This document shows positions 32,785 to 40,840 of a DNA stretch of 64,000 bases, piece by piece (within the stretch, counting starts at the first letter, position 1; each line of letters opens with the position of its first letter). The position numbers and the translations under genes are program-made. A model generated the notes under the pieces. It searched no databases. It saw only the letters and a list, made by a program, of their open reading frames with translations, and was not told the origin of the DNA. Origin of the DNA: Hyphomonadaceae bacterium (GTDB lineage: Bacteria > Pseudomonadota > Alphaproteobacteria > Caulobacterales > Aquidulcibacteraceae); assembly GCA_016791425.1 (NCBI GenBank), contig JAEUMQ010000007.1, positions 1-64,000 of the forward strand. The letters run 5' to 3'.

Positions 32785-33798
32785 TCAGGCGCGCGCCACG
32801 TCCTCAAAGCCGCGACGCGTGAACCGCGCGATCGACTCCGGAGGCTTCGCCTCGGCGAGATTCAGCCACAAGCGCAACAGAAGCCGCCAGCGGCCCGGAT
32901 CGTCGTAATCATCGTAGGCCGTGCGGGCGTGCAGCACCGCGTAATTGTTGACCAGCTGAATGTCGCCCGCCTGCAGCTCCATGTCCAACCGGAACTCGGG
33001 CGCCAGGATGAGCTCGTCCATCAGCGCCAGCGCCTCCTCCTCCTCCCGGCTCGGCGCGACGCCCTTCTTCTTGAAGGTCGCGTCGATGCCCCGCCGTCCG
33101 TAGAAGCAGGTGAGCCGCCCCTCTTCATGGGCGAAGATCGGCACGCGGTAGGGCGTGGTGCTGGAAGGATCGGCGCCCTCGCCGCGATAGTCGCGATAGA
33201 ACCCGCGATACATGATCGGGAGAAGATCGGGTCGGCGCGCAAGAAAGGCGTTGTACGCCGCCGCCATGTTCACGATCGAGCTCGCGCCGCCGGACTTGGC
33301 TTTCCGGATGCACAAGAGGCCAACCATGTCGGCGAGATCATTGTGCGGCTCCTGGTGGCGGCGATCCTGATAGCCCCGCACGTTGGGATTGCTCGGGTCG
33401 AGATCATGGAACGTCACATGCGTGAGCAGATCGCCGTGCGCGTTCTGCCCCAGACCCGCCCCCAGATAAGATCCGATCCCCCAATAGACGAGCTCGAGGT
33501 CCTGGACGCTGAGGCCTTCGACCTTGACGCCGCGCAACAGCGCGAACCGCTTGCCATCGACCACGTCGCTGCGGATCGCCGCAAGCTTCGGCGCAAGGCG
33601 CGGCAACGCGAACTCGCGGGGTCCGAATTCGCCAAGCCGCAGGCCCCGCCCTTTCACGTCCTCCAGCGCCCGGTCGAGCTCTTCCTGCTCTGCGCTTTCC
33701 AGCCGCCACACCCAGTCCTTTTCCGCCAAGTCGCCCGCAGTCCACAGCGCCGGCCCTCGGACGGGTTCCCGCTTGATTGCGTCAGTCGCGTCGATCAT
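32785..33798 (-). CDS. TauD-family Fe(II)/2-oxoglutarate dioxygenase (B1)
   Basis: 337 residues from the ATG at 33798; two upstream ATGs in frame exist and none has a good Shine-Dalgarno sequence, so the start is uncertain. The iron triad is His152 and Asp154 (EPHNDLADMVG) plus His290 (NNYAVLHARTAYDD), with Arg305/Arg309 for 2-oxoglutarate. The fold is the TauD/gamma-butyrobetaine-hydroxylase type with a long N-terminal region. Its close paralogue is at 38550 in the same operon (shared YWGIG/FWGIG, GQNA, GYQDRR, SGGASSIVN, CFYGRRGID). Substrate unknown. Confidence 0.86.
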   Translation of the reverse strand: MIDATDAIKREPVRGPALWTAGDLAEKDWVWRLESAEQEELDRALEDVKGRGLRLGEFGPREFALPRLAPKLAAIRSDVVDGKRFALLRGVKVEGLSVQDLELVYWGIGSYLGAGLGQNAHGDLLTHVTFHDLDPSNPNVRGYQDRRHQEPHNDLADMVGLLCIRKAKSGGASSIVNMAAAYNAFLARRPDLLPIMYRGFYRDYRGEGADPSSTTPYRVPIFAHEEGRLTCFYGRRGIDATFKKKGVAPSREEEEALALMDELILAPEFRLDMELQAGDIQLVNNYAVLHARTAYDDYDDPGRWRLLLRLWLNLAEAKPPESIARFTRRGFEDVARA

Positions 33799-33916
33799 GG
33801 AGCTGGAGTTTCTTTCCCTGGCGGACATCGGCCGCAGCGGATCGCGCATAGCACGTCGGCGCGAATGCGGAGGGATAGCCATTCGTGAAGGGGCTATCGT
33901 TCGGGGCGATGGTGAT

Positions 33917-34690
33917 TCACGCGGCCTCCAGCAGGCGGGCGAGCTCCGCCGGCTTGTCGATCATCACGTCGTGCCCGCAGCCCCGAATGTCATGCACGCG
34001 CCAGCTCGGATCCTGGCGCAGCGGCGCGCACACCGCGTCGGAGAACGGCGAGGGAAAATCGATCGGTCGGATATAAGTCTTCCGGGCGACGCGGTCATAG
34101 GCGTTCGTGTGTGTGAGCTTCTGCGAGAAACTCGCGGCCGATTGCGGCGTGAACTGCGCATCGACCCAGGCGCGGTCCGCGAGGTTCACCATCGTCGCCT
34201 CGGCCGAGAAGATCGGCGCGACCGGATCGGCGCCGCCGCCGCTCACGAAGCCGACCATGTCGTTTAGCGATTGCCCGCTCTGCGGCAGGAACGCGTCGAG
34301 ATAGACGATGGAGGCGATCCGCTCCGGCGCGCGCTCCACGACGCCCGTGATCACCATGCCGCCGTACGAATGCCCCACGAGCGTGACGCCCTGCAGGTCT
34401 TTCCAGCGAAGCTCGCCCGTGACATCCGCAATGTGGGTGTCGAGATTGATCGCCGGCGAGATGAGATGCGATCGCTCTCCGAGCCCGGTCAGCGTCGGCG
34501 CGTAGACGCGGTGGCCGCGCGCCTGCAGCCGCGCCGCGACGCGCTCCCAGCACCAGCCGCCGTGCCAGGCGCCGTGCACCAGCACGAAGGTGAGGTTTCG
34601 GCGGCGCGGCGCGGCGTGCGCGGCGCCGACACTGGCCGCCGCCGCCCCAGCCGCAAGAACGCCGAGCGCGCGACGCGTCAACCTGCCCAT
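33917..34690 (-). CDS. Tat-exported alpha/beta hydrolase
   Basis: 257 residues from an ATG preceded by GAGGGAGGT. The N-terminus LTRRALGVLAAGAAAASVGA looks like a twin-arginine signal peptide, cleaved near AHA. The core has VHGAWHGGWCWERV (oxyanion hole), the nucleophile elbow GHSYGG, an Asp in YLDAFLPQSG and the catalytic His in GCGHDVM. The pattern is that of the hydroxynitrile-lyase / methyl-esterase / pyrethroid-hydrolase group. A periplasmic esterase releasing an acid for import is plausible. It starts 2 bp after the aminotransferase stop codon. Confidence 0.85.
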   Translation of the reverse strand: MGRLTRRALGVLAAGAAAASVGAAHAAPRRRNLTFVLVHGAWHGGWCWERVAARLQARGHRVYAPTLTGLGERSHLISPAINLDTHIADVTGELRWKDLQGVTLVGHSYGGMVITGVVERAPERIASIVYLDAFLPQSGQSLNDMVGFVSGGGADPVAPIFSAEATMVNLADRAWVDAQFTPQSAASFSQKLTHTNAYDRVARKTYIRPIDFPSPFSDAVCAPLRQDPSWRVHDIRGCGHDVMIDKPAELARLLEAA

Positions 34691-34692
34691 GC

Positions 34693-35886
34693 TCACCTCC
34701 CTCCGCCCATCGCCGCCGCGAGCGCGTCCACCACGTATTGCGCGCGCTCCGGATGCAGCGCGGCGAGGTTCACCCGCCCGCTCTCCGGCATGTAGATGGC
34801 CCGATCCGCGCGAAGCGCGCGCACCTGCTCCGGCGTCAGCGGCAGGAGGCTGAACATGCCGCGATGGTCGCGCACGGGCGCAAGCGGCAGGCCAGCGCGC
34901 TCCGCGCGCGCGGCGAAATCGGCGCGTATGGCGTTCAAACGCAGACGCATGGCGTCCAGCTCGCGAAGCCAGCTTGCGCGCAGATCCTCGCGCTCCAGCA
35001 CCAGCCGCACGATCGCCGCGCCGTGATCGGGCGGAACCGAATAGAGCGTGCGTGCGATCGCGGTCGCGTTGGTCATCGCCACATTCGTGACTTCGGCGGT
35101 GCGCCCGAGGATGAAGAGCGCGCCGACGCGCTCGCGATAAAGCCCGAAGGATTTTGAGCCCGACACCGCCACCAGCGCATCCGGCGCCGCCTCCAGCATC
35201 AGGCGCAGGCCCGCCGCATCCGCATCGATGCCATCGCCAAGCCCCAGATAGGCCGCATCGACAAAAGGCACGAGCCCTCTTGCCGAGACGATGCCCGCCA
35301 GCTCGCGCCATTGCGCCGGGGAAGAATCCGCGCCGGTCGGATTGTGGCAGCTCGCATGCACAAGAAACGGCGTGCCGCTCGGCGCGCTCTTCAGCGCATC
35401 GACCGTGGCGTCGAAATCCACCGCCTGGCGCCGCGGGTCGAAATACTCCACCCAGCGCACCTGCGCGCCGCCGGCCATCATGATCGTGTCGTGGATCGCC
35501 CAGGTCGGGCGCCCGAGCACGATCGGCGGCGCGCCCGCACGCGCGATGAGCTCCGCGCCGAGCCGCAGCGCCGCGACGCCGCCGGCCGCCTGCAATCCGC
35601 GCACGCGTCCGCCCAGCGTCCTGCAGAGGCCCTCGCCGAGCACCAGCTGCACGATCAGCTCCGTGCTCCGCACGTCGCCGAACGAGCCGAGATACACCTT
35701 CGACTCCTGCGTCTCGAGCAGCTCTCGCTCGGCCGCCTTCACCGCCGCCATGATCGGCGTGCGGCCGCTCTCATCGATATAGACGCCCACCCCGAGATCG
35801 ACTTTCTCCGCGCGCGCATCGGCGCGCACGATATCGACCAGCGAGAGAATGGGATCGATGGGCTGCGGCTGAAGCTTTTCCAGCAT
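34693..35886 (-). CDS. Aromatic/aspartate-type class I aminotransferase
   Basis: 397 residues, the length of AspC/TyrB. PLP residues are visible: Asn182 in CHNPTG, Asp210 in FVDAAYLGLGDG, the Schiff-base Lys245 in SGSKSFGLYRERVGA, and the C-terminal substrate Arg in PESGRVNLAAL. TyrB-type enzymes interconvert aromatic amino acids and 2-oxo acids. Its place 4 bp after an MIO-type ammonia-lyase gene suggests two ways of removing nitrogen from the same class of substrate, or sequential work on different isomers. Confidence 0.9.
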   Translation of the reverse strand: MLEKLQPQPIDPILSLVDIVRADARAEKVDLGVGVYIDESGRTPIMAAVKAAERELLETQESKVYLGSFGDVRSTELIVQLVLGEGLCRTLGGRVRGLQAAGGVAALRLGAELIARAGAPPIVLGRPTWAIHDTIMMAGGAQVRWVEYFDPRRQAVDFDATVDALKSAPSGTPFLVHASCHNPTGADSSPAQWRELAGIVSARGLVPFVDAAYLGLGDGIDADAAGLRLMLEAAPDALVAVSGSKSFGLYRERVGALFILGRTAEVTNVAMTNATAIARTLYSVPPDHGAAIVRLVLEREDLRASWLRELDAMRLRLNAIRADFAARAERAGLPLAPVRDHRGMFSLLPLTPEQVRALRADRAIYMPESGRVNLAALHPERAQYVVDALAAAMGGGR

Positions 35887-35890
35887 CGGA

Positions 35891-37540
35891 TCAGCGGCCC
35901 TCCGCGGCGAAGGCCCGCACCGCGCCGCGCAGCGGCTCGATCGATGTGAGGATCGCGCCGCGGCTGCGGATATCGGAGAGGATGCCTTCCACCTTCGGCT
36001 GGATGAAGCCGTCGGTGTCGTCCCAGATCACCGGCCGGTCGCCCGCGCGTGGGCCGACGGCGGCGGTGCGCGTCGCTTGATAGAGCCCCCGCGTCTGCGC
36101 CGACAGAAGCGGGCTTGGATCGTGCGTGTCGGCCACGGCCTTCGCGCGCAGCTCCGCGCCCTGGATCGCAAAGAGCAGCGCATTGGCCATGAAATGCTCG
36201 CACGCCTCCACCGAGTCGCGCGCGATGTTCGCCGAATTCATCGCCTGGCTGTTGATGTTCTGGTTGTATTGCTCCGCATGCGTTGGATACCGGTCGGCCA
36301 TCGAGCCGCCATAGAACCCGACGAGCGGCGCAAGCGCGTTGCAGCCGACCTGCAGGGACTTGAGGCCGATATTGAGGCCATGGTCGGGATTGCCGACCAG
36401 CGACGGCGGCAGGCCGTGATTGAATTCCGGCGACACCAGCATCGCGATCTGCACGTCGAGGTGCTTCACCAGCATTCCGAGATGATAGCGCAGCTGATCC
36501 ATCGCCACGGCGGTGTATTGCGCGAGGAAATTGCCGGTGTGGTAGACTTCGCCCGTGTCCGGATCGTTGAGCGGATTGTCGTTGGCCGAATTGGCCTCCA
36601 CCTCGACCTGCCGCGCCGACATGGCGATGCCGTCGATGATCGGCCCCATATATTGCGGCAGGCACCGGAGCGCGTAGCGATCCTGCACCAGCGCGCCCGC
36701 GCGGTGCCCCCGATCGCCGGCGGCCTCGGACCGGATGAGCTTCGATCCCGCGATCAGCCCGCGCATCTGCGCCGCGATCCAGATCTGCCCCGGATGCGGC
36801 TTCCAGCGATGGATGATCTCGTCGAAGGATTGGCTGGTCGCGAGCAGCGTCTGGGCGAAGAGCGCATGCAGCGCCAGCCCGAGCGCGAACACGTCATAGG
36901 CGCGCGCCATGGCGTTCGCGGCCACTGCGGTGGAGGCGGCCGTGCCGTTGTTGAGCGCGAGGCCCTCCTTCGGCTCCAGTTCGAGCGGCTTCAGGCCGAG
37001 CTTCTTGAGCGCGCTCACGCAATCAAGCGTCTCGCCCTTGTAATCGACGAGGAAAGCCGGATCGAGCCCGACGATCGAGGCGCCGATATACGAAAGCTGT
37101 CCCAGGTCGCCGCTCGCGCCGATCGAGCCGCGCTGATAGACGTGCGGCGATGCGCCTTGGTTGAGGAACGTCGCCAGGCGCTCGATGAGCTCCACGCGCA
37201 CCGAAGACGCGCCCTTCAGCAGCGTGTTGGCGCGGAGCAGCATCGCGGCGCGCACTTCCTCTTCCGTGAGCCGCGGCCCGGTCGCGGCCTTGTGGTGCCA
37301 GAGCGCGATCCGCTGCAGCTCGCGCATCCGCTCCGGCGGAACGCGCCTGTCCGCCATAGCGCCGTAGAGCGTGGTGACGCCGTAGACCTGCTGCCCGGCC
37401 GCGATGGCGTCGGCCATCTTCTGGCGCGACCGCTCGACTCGATCGAGCACCGCGCGGTCCTTGGTGATCTCGACCTTGGCGCCGCGCGCAACCGCGGCGA
37501 TGTCGTCGATGCTCAAGCCTTCTCCGCTGATCGTCACCAT
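35891..37540 (-). CDS. MIO-dependent aromatic amino acid ammonia-lyase/aminomutase family protein
   Basis: 549 residues from the ATG preceded by GGAG. The MIO cofactor tripeptide is Ala142-Ser143-Gly144 in GSIGASGDLGQLSY; Tyr53 (VYGVTTLYG) and the family segments NNGT, QDRYALRC and SANDNPL are present. The selectivity positions read His82-His83 (IALWHHKAA): His83 is the histidine-lyase residue, while His82 matches the position used by tyrosine lyase. The histidine-lyase QEDHVSM segment is replaced by INSQAMNSAN, closer to phenylalanine/tyrosine lyases and aminomutases. No hutU or hutI is nearby, so histidine use is unlikely; substrate unresolved. Confidence 0.88.
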   Translation of the reverse strand: MVTISGEGLSIDDIAAVARGAKVEITKDRAVLDRVERSRQKMADAIAAGQQVYGVTTLYGAMADRRVPPERMRELQRIALWHHKAATGPRLTEEEVRAAMLLRANTLLKGASSVRVELIERLATFLNQGASPHVYQRGSIGASGDLGQLSYIGASIVGLDPAFLVDYKGETLDCVSALKKLGLKPLELEPKEGLALNNGTAASTAVAANAMARAYDVFALGLALHALFAQTLLATSQSFDEIIHRWKPHPGQIWIAAQMRGLIAGSKLIRSEAAGDRGHRAGALVQDRYALRCLPQYMGPIIDGIAMSARQVEVEANSANDNPLNDPDTGEVYHTGNFLAQYTAVAMDQLRYHLGMLVKHLDVQIAMLVSPEFNHGLPPSLVGNPDHGLNIGLKSLQVGCNALAPLVGFYGGSMADRYPTHAEQYNQNINSQAMNSANIARDSVEACEHFMANALLFAIQGAELRAKAVADTHDPSPLLSAQTRGLYQATRTAAVGPRAGDRPVIWDDTDGFIQPKVEGILSDIRSRGAILTSIEPLRGAVRAFAAEGR

Positions 37541-37618
37541 GCGAGGTCTCCTCAAATCGCGGGCCGGCGACGATCGCATATGCGCACAAAGCGCGCGCCT
37601 CGTCCCCCGGCGTTCAAA

Positions 37619-38518
37619 TCAATATCCGCCTGCGCCTGGCTGGCGGGCGTCCGGATCGCCGGCCGCTTCGGATCGGATCGGGTTGACCAGCTCTCCGATG
37701 CCGGAAATCCGGCTCGTGAGGATGTCTCCCGCCTGCAGTGCGCGCCTGCGCCCCGTCGGCCGCGGCGACCCGCAAAGGATGACGTCCCCTGCTTCGAGGC
37801 CGAACGCGTCGCTCGCTTCCGACACCAGCTCCGCGACGGAGTGGATCATGAGCCGCGCCGAGGCCTCCGCCTCGATCTCGCCGTTCACCAGCTGCTGCAG
37901 ATGCATATCGGCGGGATCGATTTCGTCCTTGGTCACGATCCACGGCCCGAGCGGACAGAAGCTCGGAAAGCCCTTGCCGCGCGCCGCCTGCAGGAAAAGC
38001 GGATTGCGCGCGCTTTCTCCCAGCAGGATCTCGGGCGCGGTTACATCGTTCGCGATCGTGTAGCCGAACACATGGTCCATGGCAGCGGCCGGACCGACGC
38101 GCCGTCCCGCTTTGCCGATGATGACGGCGATCTCCACTTCGCCGACCACGCTCCTCGCCTCGCGCGGCGCCACGATCGCGTCGCCCGGACCAATGAGGCT
38201 GGAGCTCGGCTTCAGGAAGAAGATCGGCGCGGGGGGAAGGTCGGGCGCGGCGCCGTCCGCAGAGCGGAAATTGCTCCCCACGCCGATGATCTTGCCCGGC
38301 CGCAGGAGCGGGGCCGCGAGGCGCGCGTCCTCGAGCCGCACGCGCGCCAGCCCATCCAATCCATGCGCCGTGAGCCGCCCTTCGATGGCCGGCCATGCCG
38401 CGATCAAGCCGCCCACGTCGCGCGCGCCGTCTGCGAACGTCGCGAGGGACAGCGCCTCGCCGCCGCGAACGAGGCCCGGCGCTTCCCGCCCCGGCGCGCC
38501 AATCGCTGCGAGCTTCAA
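37619..38518 (-). CDS. Fumarylacetoacetate hydrolase (FAH) family protein
   Basis: 299 residues from a TTG at 38518 (reads MKLAAIGAPG), which has GGAG 7 nt upstream and gives the family's usual N-terminus. An ATG 78 bp earlier would overlap the upstream gene. Metal ligands are in GEVEIAVIIGK (two Glu) and YTIANDVTA (Asp). The usual TGTPxGVG signature is altered to CGSPRPTGRR. FAH-family enzymes hydrolyse or decarboxylate 2,4-dioxo acids at the end of aromatic pathways. Located 31 bp after TauD-family gene B2 and 78 bp before the MIO lyase gene. Confidence 0.85.
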   Translation of the reverse strand: MKLAAIGAPGREAPGLVRGGEALSLATFADGARDVGGLIAAWPAIEGRLTAHGLDGLARVRLEDARLAAPLLRPGKIIGVGSNFRSADGAAPDLPPAPIFFLKPSSSLIGPGDAIVAPREARSVVGEVEIAVIIGKAGRRVGPAAAMDHVFGYTIANDVTAPEILLGESARNPLFLQAARGKGFPSFCPLGPWIVTKDEIDPADMHLQQLVNGEIEAEASARLMIHSVAELVSEASDAFGLEAGDVILCGSPRPTGRRRALQAGDILTSRISGIGELVNPIRSEAAGDPDARQPGAGGY

Positions 38519-38549
38519 GCCTGCGCTCCGAGGATTGGATGATGCTTTC

Positions 38550-39581
38550 TCAACGCGCCCTGCTGCCCTCGGCCTGCGCCGTCGCGACATCCGCAAAGCC
38601 CGCGCGCGTAAACCGCGCCAGCCGCGGCGGCAATTCGAGATCCGGCAGATTGAGCCACAGGCGCAGCATCAGGCGCCAGAGCTTCGGGTCCTCGTGATCC
38701 TCGTACGCCGTCCGCGCATGCAGCACCGAATAATTGTTGATGAGCTGGATATCGCCGGTCTCAAGCTGCATGTCGAGCCGCAGGTTCTCCTGCGCGACAA
38801 GCTCGTCAAGCAGCGCGAACAGGTCCTTCTCTTCCGCGCTGGGCGTCTCGCCACGCTTCTTCATCGCCACATCGATGCCGCGCCGGCCATAGAAGCAGCT
38901 GAGTTTGCCGTCGGAATAGCTGAAGATGGGGATGCGGTAGGAGGTGGTCGCGTTCGGATCGGCGCCTTCCCCGCGATAATCCAGATAGAAACCACGATAG
39001 CAGAGCGGCAGCAGGTCCGGACGCCGCCGCAGCAATTCGTTGTAGAGCGCGTACGAATTGACGATCGAGCTCGCTCCGCCGGACCGCGCCTTCCGCACGC
39101 ACATCAGCCCCACCACGTCCGCCAGGTCGTTGTGCGGCCCCTGCTCGCGCCGATCCTGGTAGCCGCGCACGCGCGGATCGTTCGGGTCGAGATTGTGATG
39201 CGTCACATGGGTGAGCAGCGCGCCTTGCGCATTCTGCCCGAGCCCGACGCCGAGATGCGCCCCGATGCCCCAGAACAGGAGCTCGATTTGCCGCAGATCG
39301 TACCGCTCGAGCTCCACCTTGCGCAGAAGCGCGAAGCGAACGCCTCCGGTGAGCGCCTTGCGGATGGCCGCCAGCTTGCGGCCGAACACCGGGAGCGGGA
39401 AATCCGCCTTGCCGAACGCGCCGACGCCGAGGCGCCGCGCCTCGACGCCGCGGAGCGCCGCGTCAAGGTCGGCCGCCTCATCGGGCGTGATCCGCCAAAC
39501 CCAGTCGCTGGCTTGGAGGTCGTCGCGCATCCAGACCGCCGGGCCCGTGACCGGAGCGTCCAGGATCACCTCTTCCGGCAT
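38550..39581 (-). CDS. TauD-family Fe(II)/2-oxoglutarate dioxygenase (B2)
   Basis: 343 residues from the ATG at 39581; an earlier TTG adds seven residues. Iron ligands His150, Asp152 (GPHNDLADVVG) and His288 (NNYSVLHARTAYED). Clear paralogue of the protein at 32785, with the same block order, and both in one operon. It is the first gene of the eight-gene minus-strand operon, which diverges from the LysR gene. Retained paralogues suggest different regio- or substrate preference. Confidence 0.86.
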   Translation of the reverse strand: MPEEVILDAPVTGPAVWMRDDLQASDWVWRITPDEAADLDAALRGVEARRLGVGAFGKADFPLPVFGRKLAAIRKALTGGVRFALLRKVELERYDLRQIELLFWGIGAHLGVGLGQNAQGALLTHVTHHNLDPNDPRVRGYQDRREQGPHNDLADVVGLMCVRKARSGGASSIVNSYALYNELLRRRPDLLPLCYRGFYLDYRGEGADPNATTSYRIPIFSYSDGKLSCFYGRRGIDVAMKKRGETPSAEEKDLFALLDELVAQENLRLDMQLETGDIQLINNYSVLHARTAYEDHEDPKLWRLMLRLWLNLPDLELPPRLARFTRAGFADVATAQAEGSRAR

Positions 39582-39763
39582 TCTCCGCGCAGCTCCGCCC
39601 AATCCCAGCTAGGCATGCCATGCGGCCGGCAGGGCGCGGAAATAGCGTTTCAACCGGGGGATATAGTCACCCGCGATAGCCTTCTGCCTGTTGGCAATCG
39701 CAGTGCGGGCTGGCACCTTGACGCGACGGACAGCCTGCCTGGGATTTCGGCCTCCATCTTCAC
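39582..39763. other. Divergent promoter region, B2 operon / LysR
   Basis: 182 bp between the divergent dioxygenase B2 and lysR genes, the likely control point of the locus. It holds an imperfect 19-bp dyad with CGGG/CCCG arms (around 39655-39675) and the small palindrome GGCATGCC (39612-39619). LysR proteins usually bind such intergenic regions through T-N11-A sites. I cannot assign the exact site. Confidence 0.35.
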
Positions 39764-40804
39764 ATGGACCTTCGCACCAACATCGACCTGAAGCAGCTCC
39801 GCTACTTTGTTGCGGTGGTGGACGCCGGCAGCATCAGCCGCGCCTCCAAGCTGCACCACATCGCCCAGCCGGCGCTGTCCAAGCGCATCGGGCAGCTCGA
39901 ATACGATCTTGGCGCCCCGCTGCTGCATCGCGGCCATACTGGCGTTCAGCCCACGGAGCAGGGCTGGATGCTCTATCGCGCCGCGCAGCGTGTGTTGCGC
40001 GACATGGCCTCGGTGGTCGAGGCCGTGCACGCCGCCGAATCCGATCCGGTCGGCGATGTGCGGATCGGATGTCTGCAGAGCCTCACCGCGCTGGTCGGCG
40101 CTCCCCTGGCGGTGCGCGTCATCGAGGAATTTCCCCGCGTGCGGCTTTCCGTGCTCGGCGGCCAGAGCCTGGAGATCTACCGGGCGCTGGTCGATGGCCT
40201 CCTCGATGTCGCCCTCTGCGTGTGGGACGAAGAGGCGCCCCACCTGGAGGTCGAGCTGCAGATCCAGGAGGAGTTCTTCCTCGCCGCCTCGCCCGATATG
40301 CCCGGCCTGCCCAAGGAGGCGGTGATCGATCCCAAGCGCCTCAAGCGTTTCCCGTTCGTCTTCCCGACGGCGCGGACCTACGCCAGCGGGCCGGTGATCG
40401 TCGGCCAGCTGCAGGAGATGGGGATCGAGCTCAACGTCATCGCCGAGATCGACGGCGACGGCATCAAGTCGCTCATCGCCGGCGGCCATGGCTGCTGCAT
40501 CCTCACCCTGTCGACGATCCAATCCGAGGTCGCCGCCGGGCGCATCGTGCTCAAGCGCCTCCGCAACACCCCGATCTGGCGCACGCTCGCGCTCTGCACC
40601 GCCAAGGACCGGCCCCTCTCGCTCGCCGCCCGCGCCGTGACCCAGCAGATGAAGAAGGTCATCGAGGATCAGATCAGGACGGGCGCCTGGCGCAACGTCC
40701 AGATCGCCGCCGGGCGGCCAAACTTATCGACGGACGGCATACCCGTATCGCCAACGGGTATTACCCCCGCCTCCGCGACAATGGGACAAGCACGGCGGGA
40801 CTGA
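39764..40804 (+). CDS. LysR-family transcriptional regulator
   Basis: 346 residues. Winged helix at the N-terminus: LKQLRYFVAVVDAGSISRAS, KLHHIAQPALSKRIGQLE. The effector domain follows (about 100-300; VRIGCLQSLTALVGAPLAVR, GRIVLKRLRNTPIWRTLAL). The C-terminal tail after about residue 315 is longer than in typical LysR proteins and may be disordered. It is transcribed away from the eight-gene operon and towards dioxygenase A2, so it probably regulates both arms, with an aromatic or carboxylate effector. Confidence 0.92.
   Translation: MDLRTNIDLKQLRYFVAVVDAGSISRASKLHHIAQPALSKRIGQLEYDLGAPLLHRGHTGVQPTEQGWMLYRAAQRVLRDMASVVEAVHAAESDPVGDVRIGCLQSLTALVGAPLAVRVIEEFPRVRLSVLGGQSLEIYRALVDGLLDVALCVWDEEAPHLEVELQIQEEFFLAASPDMPGLPKEAVIDPKRLKRFPFVFPTARTYASGPVIVGQLQEMGIELNVIAEIDGDGIKSLIAGGHGCCILTLSTIQSEVAAGRIVLKRLRNTPIWRTLALCTAKDRPLSLAARAVTQQMKKVIEDQIRTGAWRNVQIAAGRPNLSTDGIPVSPTGITPASATMGQARRD
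40739..40761. promoter_or_regulatory. Perfect 7-bp inverted repeat before dioxygenase A2
   Basis: ATACCCG (40739-40745) and CGGGTAT (40755-40761) flank a 9-bp centre inside the last codons of the LysR gene, about 80 bp upstream of the next start codon. It could be an operator or an RNA hairpin. Its ATACC/GGTAT core resembles the ATACCGG of the repeats at 29079-29125, upstream of paralogue A1. Confidence 0.4.
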
Positions 40805-40840
40805 GGCGCTGCGCGGCAGGCGGCGAGCACGAAAGCGCGC

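Noticed and set aside
35891-37540. Assignment as hutH (histidine utilisation)
   Set aside because: No hutU, hutI or hutG nearby, and the histidine-lyase-specific segment is missing.
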